From the NCBI GenBank assembly GCA_029938515.1, contig JAOZUU010000149.1, positions 1 through 6,985 on the forward strand: a stretch of 6,985 bases of DNA. The letters are read 5' to 3'. The first letter of the stretch is position 1; each line of letters starts with the position of its first letter. The position numbers and the translations under genes are program-made. Source of the DNA: Desulfobacterales bacterium. GTDB taxonomy: Bacteria > Desulfobacterota > Desulfobacteria > Desulfobacterales > QNYZ01. Below the pieces are notes generated by a model, which was not told the DNA's origin, ran no database searches, and saw only the letters and a program-made list of their open reading frames with translations. Positions 1 through 4,821 of the stretch are shown here, one piece after another.

Positions 1-510
1 CGCAAGAAGGACCTGGACCTGCTCACCCGCCTGGCCGGACGCCATCGCAGCCTGATGGCCTTTATCGAAACTTACACCCTCGACCCCATCTCCACGACCG
101 AATCCGAACGCCTGGAAGAAGACGACCTTGTCACTTTGACCACTGCCCATAGCGCCAAAGGGACCGAATCGACGGTTTGTTACCTGATTCGGGTTGAACC
201 GGGGATGTATCCCCATATTCGCAGCCTGGGGGTGCAGGATCAGGAAGAGGAAGAACGGCGGACCCTTTACGTGGCCATGACCCGGGCCCGGGATGAACTG
301 ATCATTACCCGGACGTACCGGCCGTATGGACCGGTGCAAATGCCTTTTTCCGCCAGGGGCGCCCACAGCCCGGGCGAAACCGTCTACTTTTTACAAACCC
401 TGCCGAAAAAACTGGTCGACACGGATTTTATAGATCCGGATTCTACCGGATTCGATGACTATGATCACATCACCCCCTGGCGGCGTAATGGGGAAGGGGT
501 ACCTTTTTAG
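1..510 (+). CDS. UvrD/Rep-family superfamily 1 DNA helicase, C-terminal end (5' partial)
   Basis: The reading frame is open from the first base of the window to a TAG stop at 508-510, so only the last 169 residues are present. Two helicase motifs of the UvrD/PcrA/Rep C-terminal domain are visible. One resembles motif V (LTTAHSAKGTE, about residues 46-56 of the fragment). The other is motif VI (EEERRTLYVAMTRARDEL, about 83-100), which carries the arginine that contacts the ATP phosphate. Known family role: ATP-driven 3'-5' unwinding of DNA in repair or replication. Motif V here has HSAKGTE where most members have HSAKGLE, a mild deviation. After motif VI only about 70 residues remain, without the long UvrD-type C-terminal extension, so this is probably a compact Rep/UvrD paralogue. 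The N-terminal Walker A part is outside the window, so the exact subfamily cannot be named. Its last 41 bp overlap the convergent minus-strand gene. Confidence 0.9.
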   Translation, partial: RKKDLDLLTRLAGRHRSLMAFIETYTLDPISTTESERLEEDDLVTLTTAHSAKGTESTVCYLIRVEPGMYPHIRSLGVQDQEEEERRTLYVAMTRARDELIITRTYRPYGPVQMPFSARGAHSPGETVYFLQTLPKKLVDTDFIDPDSTGFDDYDHITPWRRNGEGVPF

Positions 511-2827
511 CTGCTTTAGATTCAAGATTCACTCCCACCCGAAACGATCGCAGCCCCTGCACACCGGGCAAATCTTCCACTTCCAGCTTTTCCAGTTCTT
601 CGGTCAGATATCCCTCCAACTGGAGAAAATGGATATGATGGCCGATCTCCTCGGCTTCATCGGAATTGGAATAGATGACGGCGATTTTCCCCGGTTGGGT
701 CAACCGCTCCCCCGTTCCTCGGACCACGGCCTTATCCACGCGGGATTTGATGATGGCGTGCCGAATATCGTAAGCCCCGTCCACACTGAAGCGCTTTTCA
801 TCGAAGCGAAACCGAATGGACAGGGGGGCATTCTGAACCAGGATCAACTGGCCGATATCCAGTGGCACCTTGAGGGAAGATTTCAGCTCTTCCGTCCGCC
901 TGGCCATGCCGCAGGCAACTTTAAGCTGCCAGAGCCGCAAGTTCCTGAGATAGAGCTCGTGAAATTCACCATTCTCAGCGAGTGAAGCCCCCAGGTACAT
1001 GAGATAATCCACCCCATCGGTTTCGTGCCGTTCGAAGTAATGGGGGAAAATCGCCTGGGCTTCAGCCTCTTTCCGATCCAGGTAGGCCGCCAAATTTTGG
1101 CCGAGCAGGGAGAAACTCTCCTCAAAATCCCTGCGGAGCCGATAAACCGTCCCCATCTCACGATCCACGGTCGCCTGATACAATTCAAGCGCCCGGTCTG
1201 TTTTCAGTCCAAACCCCTTTAACTGAGGAAAAAGAGACTCCACTTCATCACGAAGAAATTTAACCACCGATAGTTCATCGCCGGCCTGCAGTCCCTTTTG
1301 AATTTTATCGATATATGTCCCGATGCGACCCTTCAGTTCCTCAAGAATCGGCAGAGAATGCGCTTCCGAAGCAAACCGAATCACATCGAATCCCATCTGC
1401 AGGTGTTTGGCTAAATCTTTCTGGATGGCCCGATTGCGTTCATCGCTGGAACCGCGAATGTCGGAAGACCCGTAGAGTGGATATACATTTTTAAAGGCAA
1501 TCGGTTCGATTTCCGATGCCGGGTCTTTGCGTAAATTTTCCAGATACCGTATCGCCGCTTTGCGAAACCGCCATTCCACCGAAGGGTGGATCGCGGTGCA
1601 GTTTTCCTTAATCACTTTTTGCACTTGACTATGAAGGTCATCCAGTGCCTTCTTAATGGCAATGGAAAATATCGGGATGATCTGCTCCATCAGCAAGGCA
1701 TCCATCGGCCCGAGTTCTCCTGGTATAGGCGTACCCAGATCCAGTGTACCGATACATTCATCTTTATAGATTAGGGGTCCAATCAGGCAGGATCGAATGC
1801 CATGATTCACAATATCTTTTTCCAGATTCCCGGCGGAAATATCTTTTGACATATCGGCAACTCGAACGATTTCTCTGTTTTGGACGGCCTTTTCGAATGC
1901 ACTGCCTTTAAACTTGGAAGCCGGTATATGATGAGAATCGGCAAAGATACAGCTATGGACCATATCGCATCCCGAGTTGAGCAAAAGCACCTGATCATCC
2001 TGAAGGGCCGCCAGGGTGGCCACCAGATCGGGACGTCGAAAAAGGGTGCGGATATTCTGCTGGATTGTTAAAAACCCGCTCTGGGAAACAATCGAATCCT
2101 GATCGATAAGATCACGCTGCAGAGCGGAGATCATCTCGGATTCCGTTAGGTCCACGGCCCGAAGAACGGTAAATCCCCGCAACTCGAAATCCTCGGGGGG
2201 AAGTAATTCCCGCAATACCTCTGGTTCGGTCAGGTGCTCCTGAATCCAGTCCCGCTCTTCATCAGACAGCGCCTTAGGCGCCTTGCGGGCATGGATCTCC
2301 GCAAACCGATAATCCAATTCGATCTTGAAATGGCGGTCCAGACCGGTCTTCGGATCCTTGATAATCCGGATGACAGGATAATCAAACCGTTGCCGGACTC
2401 CGTAAAGTTGCTCCAGAATAAACAGATACGCCCGGATAACCCGTCCCCGATAAAATTGTTCCTCGCCCACACTGATCCTTCCCTTAAGGAACCCCCTTTC
2501 ATCAAGAAAGAGTCGTCGAAACCGGGGAGAAGCGAAGAATGGCTCAGTTGAGAAGGGGGTGACCGCCCCGACGGTATCGGTATCCCATGAAAGGGGCGAA
2601 AAAACCGTGCTCATCAGTCGGTTGACCAGGTCAGCATGGTCTTTAAGCAGATGGGCATCCTTGATCGGGCCCCGCAGGTCCCCGGCTTCGCGAAGAAGGC
2701 TTTTAAGCCCCTTGCCCTGATAATTCATGGTCTTATCAAGATTCTTGGCCTGTTTATTTATATAGGCTAAAAGTGGATCAAAACTCAGCACGCTTTGAAA
2801 AGGAAAATCGTTAATAATATTATTCAT
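470..2827 (-). CDS. large GAF-domain protein of unknown function (785 aa)
   Basis: Frame 470-2827 ends in TGA and encodes 785 residues when started at the ATG at 2827-2825. An in-frame TTG at 2869 would add 14 residues. I prefer the ATG because AGGGA lies about 9 nt upstream, whereas the TTG has no usable ribosome site and sits in the loop of an inverted repeat. A GAF-like segment is seen at about residues 242-391: its core has a hydrophobic sensing stretch, then GIRSCLIGPLIYKDECIGTL, the typical last strands of a GAF fold. There is no histidine kinase, GGDEF, HTH or output enzyme domain, no signal peptide and no clear membrane segment, so it should be cytosolic. The long N-terminal part (1-240) and a mainly helical, charged middle (about 400-650) match no domain I know. 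The C-terminal block is conserved-looking: DEKRFSVDGAYDIR at about 676-689 and GERLTQPGKIAVIYS at about 706-720. From memory, similar full-length GAF proteins of about 780 residues occur in Bacteroidota; this is unverified. Function unknown; a ligand sensor or scaffold is only inference. Confidence 0.85.
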   Translation of the reverse strand: MNNIINDFPFQSVLSFDPLLAYINKQAKNLDKTMNYQGKGLKSLLREAGDLRGPIKDAHLLKDHADLVNRLMSTVFSPLSWDTDTVGAVTPFSTEPFFASPRFRRLFLDERGFLKGRISVGEEQFYRGRVIRAYLFILEQLYGVRQRFDYPVIRIIKDPKTGLDRHFKIELDYRFAEIHARKAPKALSDEERDWIQEHLTEPEVLRELLPPEDFELRGFTVLRAVDLTESEMISALQRDLIDQDSIVSQSGFLTIQQNIRTLFRRPDLVATLAALQDDQVLLLNSGCDMVHSCIFADSHHIPASKFKGSAFEKAVQNREIVRVADMSKDISAGNLEKDIVNHGIRSCLIGPLIYKDECIGTLDLGTPIPGELGPMDALLMEQIIPIFSIAIKKALDDLHSQVQKVIKENCTAIHPSVEWRFRKAAIRYLENLRKDPASEIEPIAFKNVYPLYGSSDIRGSSDERNRAIQKDLAKHLQMGFDVIRFASEAHSLPILEELKGRIGTYIDKIQKGLQAGDELSVVKFLRDEVESLFPQLKGFGLKTDRALELYQATVDREMGTVYRLRRDFEESFSLLGQNLAAYLDRKEAEAQAIFPHYFERHETDGVDYLMYLGASLAENGEFHELYLRNLRLWQLKVACGMARRTEELKSSLKVPLDIGQLILVQNAPLSIRFRFDEKRFSVDGAYDIRHAIIKSRVDKAVVRGTGERLTQPGKIAVIYSNSDEAEEIGHHIHFLQLEGYLTEELEKLEVEDLPGVQGLRSFRVGVNLESKAAKKVPLPHYAARG

Positions 2828-2856
2828 GATGGTATCCCTGTTAAAATTTACCTGAA

Positions 2857-2885
2857 TCGGCCGGCCCAATTGAAATACCGGCCGA
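2857..2885. repeat. perfect 8-bp inverted repeat in the leader of the GAF gene
   Basis: TCGGCCGG at 2857-2864 is mirrored exactly by CCGGCCGA at 2878-2885 across a 13-nt AT-rich spacer. It lies 30 bp upstream of the preferred ATG of the GAF gene. In RNA the arms would form a stable GC stem; in DNA the centre-to-centre distance of 21 bp, about two helical turns, suits a dimeric regulator. The rejected TTG start falls within the spacer, which supports reading this stretch as non-coding leader. Regulatory role is inference. Confidence 0.5.
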
Positions 2886-2946
2886 ACCTCACAACTTGAG
2901 AGTTCAAAGTTCTCGTAGCATATTGAAATAATTAAACCACAACCTA

Positions 2947-3030
2947 TTCCCCTTGAGGGGGGCCGGAGGGGGGCGTTTTTGGTTGTATTTCTATGAGTTA
3001 AATCCCCCTTAATCCCCCTTCAAAGGGGGA
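2947..3030. repeat. pair of inverted REP-like G/C-run repeats
   Basis: Copy A (2947-2975) reads CCCC-TTGA-GGGGGG-CCGGA-GGGGGG. Copy B (3001-3030), read on the other strand, is TCCCCCTTTGAAGGGGG-ATTAA-GGGGGATT. Both contain a short C-run/G-run hairpin followed after 5 nt by a second G-run, so they are diverged copies in opposite orientation separated by about 25 bp. Copy A is also bracketed by ACAACC (2939-2944) and GGTTGT (2981-2986). Transcribed either way, the G-runs of one copy can pair with the C-runs of the other. This arrangement is typical of bacterial REP/BIME-like intergenic elements. It may act as a transcript-end or mRNA-stability structure, but there is no T-run in the expected place for a simple terminator. 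Confidence 0.65.
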
Positions 3031-3103
3031 CTGTAAAGAAATTTGGGCTATCGAGTTCACAAGAATATAATCATGAAATGGAATAAAGCTACTAATACCC
3101 AGC

Positions 3104-3116
3104 CCGGCGAAGCCGG
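3104..3116 (-). terminator. weak hairpin just downstream of mqnB
   Basis: On the minus strand CCGGC-TTC-GCCGG forms a 5-bp GC stem with a tiny loop, 15 nt after the mqnB stop codon. It is not followed by a run of T, so it is at best a weak or factor-assisted terminator or a 3'-end stabilising hairpin. Confidence 0.25.
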
Positions 3117-3131
3117 AACCAAATTGTTCAT

Positions 3132-3872
3132 TTAAAATGAGATACTCTCGATGACGGCATAAACCGCTTGAGACGCTCGTTCAAAAGCGAGTGGCAGGTT
3201 CCAGGCATCTTTGTCACGACGGCCGACACAGTTGCTCGCCGACCGAATTTCTAAAAAAGGGATGCCGTAACGGATACACACATGGGCGGCGGCAACCCCC
3301 TCCATATTCTCCATGAGCGCATCGTATTCCTCGTGTAATCGTTTGGCTCGGGCGTCCGTGGCCGTGACCGTAACCACGGTGACAAACGGTCCCACGCCGA
3401 TTTTGACGGAATCGTCAGGCATCGTTTCTTTTATTGCAACGTGGGCCATGTCAACCAGACCCGGGTCGATTGGATAGGTATTTCTAACGCGCAGTGCCCC
3501 TTTTTCCAGTATCGGGAAAGGAAGCGGCGAAACAATGGTATCCGCGCCCTGCACCTCCACCCCGAGCTGGGCATCGATTTCCTGGCTGGCAATACCGATA
3601 TCACCCTGAAAAAGCCCCGCCTCTTCAAAAGCCCCGGCACAGCCGGTCTGAATAACGAGTGCCGGCCTTTCGGTTTCAATTACCGCGGTCAGGGCTTGGG
3701 CGGTGTTGATAAGTCCCGGCCCTGTTTCCAACAGACAGACGGTCTGGCCGGCCAGTCGGCCCCTGATTCTCAGCTTTCCACCCGTTCGGGTTTGGGATGA
3801 GACTTCCATCCGATCGCCGAGTCCATCCAGTTCTTCGGAAACGGCTGCGATGATGAGTATTTTATGGCCCAT
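3132..3872 (-). CDS. mqnB: futalosine hydrolase (menaquinone biosynthesis)
   Basis: The 246-residue product runs from ATG at 3872 to TAA at 3132 and has the full length of the family. It belongs to the nucleoside phosphorylase/MTA-SAH nucleosidase fold. The N-terminus (KILIIAAVSEEL, residues 4-15) is the usual first strand. ETGPGLINTAQAL (49-61) and QTGCAGAF (75-82) are the glycine-rich loops. ENMEGVAAAH (188-197) is the nucleoside-binding MExxG block. EIRSASNCVGRRDKDAW (208-224) is the signature that separates MqnB from MTA/SAH nucleosidases, which have Ser-Asp instead of Ser-Asn at this place. Known reaction: hydrolysis of futalosine to dehypoxanthine futalosine and hypoxanthine, in the cytosol, in the alternative menaquinone pathway. 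No other mqn gene is in the window, so the pathway is inferred to be scattered. The ribosome site is weak (no clear AGGAGG within 15 nt). A GC-rich repeat pair lies in the 263-bp spacer upstream. Confidence 0.92.
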   Translation of the reverse strand: MGHKILIIAAVSEELDGLGDRMEVSSQTRTGGKLRIRGRLAGQTVCLLETGPGLINTAQALTAVIETERPALVIQTGCAGAFEEAGLFQGDIGIASQEIDAQLGVEVQGADTIVSPLPFPILEKGALRVRNTYPIDPGLVDMAHVAIKETMPDDSVKIGVGPFVTVVTVTATDARAKRLHEEYDALMENMEGVAAAHVCIRYGIPFLEIRSASNCVGRRDKDAWNLPLAFERASQAVYAVIESISF

Positions 3873-3927
3873 GATGTTACAGACTTTCAGATAAAGATCC
3901 TTGAAAAACGCCCCCTTTCACTCAATT

Positions 3928-3993
3928 CCTGCCTGCGCCAAGGCTTCAGCAGGCAGGTCGGCGCCTGTCTGCCGAAGCATCGGCGTAGGCAGG
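3928..3993. repeat. two inverted 30-nt palindromic REP-like units
   Basis: Unit 1 (3928-3957) has perfect 9-bp arms, CCTGCCTGC and GCAGGCAGG, around GCCAAGGCTTCA. Unit 2 (3964-3993), read on the minus strand, matches unit 1 at 25 of 30 positions and is itself an imperfect palindrome. The two are separated by 6 bp (TCGGCG). Each unit can fold alone, and the whole 66 bp can fold as a long cruciform. This is the head-to-head layout of BIME-like intergenic elements. It lies between mqnB and the HIT gene, where it could fold in a joint transcript. The frame that happens to be open through it on the plus strand (from 3901) looks non-coding. Confidence 0.75.
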
Positions 3994-4099
3994 TCAGACT
4001 CAAAATTTATTCCTCGAAATATTCCATATATTCCTGCGGTTAAATTTTTCGTCTTCCCCCGCTCAAAGTCCGGGATCTACGACTTGAACTTGAAAGAAA

Positions 4100-4114
4100 T
4101 TGAACATTTTTCAA
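4100..4114 (-). terminator. possible weak terminator after the HIT gene
   Basis: On the minus strand TTGAA-AAATG-TTCAA is followed directly by TTTCTTT, 21 nt after the HIT stop codon. The position and T-rich tail fit an intrinsic terminator, but the 5-bp stem is AT-rich and would be weak. Confidence 0.2.
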
Positions 4115-4135
4115 AGGTCTTTTATAGGGGATATT

Positions 4136-4468
4136 TTACCACTTCTTGCCGCCCATCAGATGCATGTGCAAGTGAAAGACCCGCTGCCCGCCGCCGTATT
4201 CCACGTTAAATAACAATTTATACCCGTCCTCGGCGACATGTTGCCGCCGGGCCATCTCCTTACCGGTCATCAGCAATTCCGCCACAATGGCACGATCCTC
4301 ATCAGTCAGATCATTGACACTGCGAATATGCCGTTTCGGAACGATCAGCAGGTGGACGGGTGCATGGGGATGGATGTCCTTGAAAACGACCACGTCCTCG
4401 GTTTCAAGCAAAAATTCAGTATCGGTATTTCCCTTGACGATATTGCAGAAAAGGCAATCTTTTTCCAT
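4136..4468 (-). CDS. HIT-family (HINT-type) nucleotide-binding protein
   Basis: A 110-residue product from ATG at 4468 to TAA at 4136. The ribosome site is strong: GAGGGAGG at 4487-4480, with 11 nt between GGAGG and the ATG. The C-terminal FHLHMHLMGG (residues 98-107) is the histidine triad HxHxH, with H99, H101 and H103; by analogy to HINT1 the middle one (H101) is the nucleophile. The N-terminal CLFC (C5, C8) is the CxxC pair that, with a later histidine such as H47, often binds zinc in this group. Known family activity: hydrolysis of nucleoside phosphoramidates, acyl-adenylates or related nucleotides; the physiological substrate is usually unknown. The protein is cytosolic, with no signal peptide. 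It stops right after GGKKW, without the few extra residues (often WPPG-like) seen at the end of many bacterial HINTs. It is the first of three co-directional minus-strand genes and has its own promoter candidate (4546-4574). Confidence 0.93.
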   Translation of the reverse strand: MEKDCLFCNIVKGNTDTEFLLETEDVVVFKDIHPHAPVHLLIVPKRHIRSVNDLTDEDRAIVAELLMTGKEMARRQHVAEDGYKLLFNVEYGGGQRVFHLHMHLMGGKKW

Positions 4469-4545
4469 TTAGCGGTTTTCCTCCCTCGGTTTATTTTGGC
4501 CGGACTGGTAACCGGTACAGGTTTCTGGCTTAGTGAAGGGTTCGC

Positions 4546-4574
4546 ATGTTACTTAAAAAATAATTCATTGGCAA
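4546..4574 (-). promoter_or_regulatory. sigma70-type promoter candidate for the HIT gene
   Basis: On the minus strand TTGCCA (4574-4569, 5 of 6 to the -35 consensus) and TAACAT (4551-4546, 4 of 6 to the -10 consensus) are separated by exactly 17 bp. Transcription would begin near 4539, giving a leader of about 70 nt before the HIT start codon. A perfect inverted repeat ends 5 bp upstream of the -35 box. Confidence 0.45.
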
Positions 4575-4579
4575 CATTG

Positions 4580-4607
4580 ATGATTTCGTAAAAAGATACG
4601 AAATCAT
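4580..4607. repeat. perfect 11-bp inverted repeat, possible operator
   Basis: ATGATTTCGTA (4580-4590) and TACGAAATCAT (4597-4607) are exact reverse complements around AAAAGA. The arms are AT-rich and no T-run follows in either direction, so an operator for a dimeric regulator is more likely than a terminator. The arm centres are 17 bp apart. It lies directly upstream of the putative -35 box of the HIT promoter and about 215 bp upstream of the Fe-ADH start, so it could serve either gene. Confidence 0.5.
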
Positions 4608-4656
4608 ATGTGCCTGAAATATTAATAGAACTGGATTCCAATTTGCAAAAGAATTG

Positions 4657-4686
4657 TCTATGTAAATCTGTGTGGGTCTGTGGCTA
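4657..4686. repeat. three tandem 10-bp near-repeats
   Basis: TCTATGTAAA, TCTGTGTGGG and TCTGTGGCTA follow each other without a gap, sharing TCTRTG at a 10-bp period. The stretch resembles, from memory, short dispersed spacer sequences of the form TCTGTG-N4-TCTGTGGCTAA seen in varied bacterial genomes; this is unverified. With three short degenerate units it is not a CRISPR. Confidence 0.4.
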
Positions 4687-4758
4687 ATCATTCGATTTCA
4701 GGGTAACTTTGGTATATCCTCCATTTTTCGCTTCGCCCTTGCCGGAAACCTTACAATT

Positions 4759-4770
4759 TGATAATTATCA
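4759..4770. promoter_or_regulatory. 12-bp palindrome TGATAATTATCA upstream of Fe-ADH
   Basis: TGATAATTATCA is a perfect palindrome 51 bp before the Fe-ADH start codon, and TTTATC follows. The string GATAATTATCATTTATC is reminiscent of Fur-type boxes (GATAAT repeats) but does not fit the 19-bp consensus spacing. It overlaps the only fair -35 candidate (TTGATA). An operator role, and iron control in particular, is speculative. Confidence 0.3.
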
Positions 4771-4821
4771 TTTATCCTGCCAATATGGTAAAGGAATCAA
4801 ATTCGAGAAAGAGGATTTTTC

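Larger units (their letters stand above)
2828..3131. other. 304-bp spacer between mqnB and the GAF gene
   Basis: No credible gene is seen here on either strand. The spacer holds the GAF-gene ribosome site, an 8-bp inverted repeat (2857-2885), a pair of G/C-run REP-like repeats (2947-3030) and a small hairpin just after mqnB (3104-3116). Between these it is AT-rich. I found no minus-strand promoter with both boxes at good spacing, so whether the GAF gene has its own promoter or is read through from mqnB stays open. Confidence 0.7.
4469..4821. other. 353-bp divergent intergenic region
   Basis: No believable gene is seen between the HIT gene and the Fe-ADH gene. The region is AT-rich and contains, left to right, the HIT ribosome site, a minus-strand sigma70-like promoter, a perfect 11-bp inverted repeat (4580-4607), a 10-bp-period repeat (4657-4686), a 12-bp palindrome (4759-4770) and the Fe-ADH ribosome site (AAGAGGA at 4809-4815). 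I could not settle a plus-strand promoter for the Fe-ADH gene. TTGATA at 4759 is a fair -35 box, but the best -10 at 16 bp, CAATAT, matches only 3 of 6. Confidence 0.7.

Noticed and set aside
455..985. Open frame of 176 codons on the plus strand starting in the helicase end
   Set aside because: It is antisense to the conserved C-terminal blocks of the GAF protein and has no domain of its own.
2828..2869. TTG start that would lengthen the GAF protein by 14 residues
   Set aside because: No ribosome site at usable distance; the codon falls in the spacer of an inverted repeat, while the ATG at 2827 has AGGGA upstream.
2893..2911. Inverted repeat AACTTGA...TTCAAAGTT
   Set aside because: The arms pair only with a bulge, and the AT-rich stem is too weak to stand out from background.
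2957..2973. G-quadruplex in the two G6 runs
   Set aside because: Only two separated G-runs are present locally on this strand; a four-tract quadruplex would need zero-length loops. Pairing with the inverted C-runs is the simpler structure.
2939..3031. Complete miniature insertion element (MITE)
   Set aside because: There are inverted repeat units, but no clear target-site duplication or standard terminal inverted repeats, so only a REP-like call is supported.
3901..4209. Open frame of 102 codons on the plus strand
   Set aside because: It runs through the palindromic repeat pair and into the antisense of the HIT gene. The product (with PACAKASAGR from the repeat) has no domain, and no ribosome site precedes it.
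4657..4686. CRISPR-like array
   Set aside because: Units are only 10 bp, degenerate, without spacers, and no cas gene is nearby.
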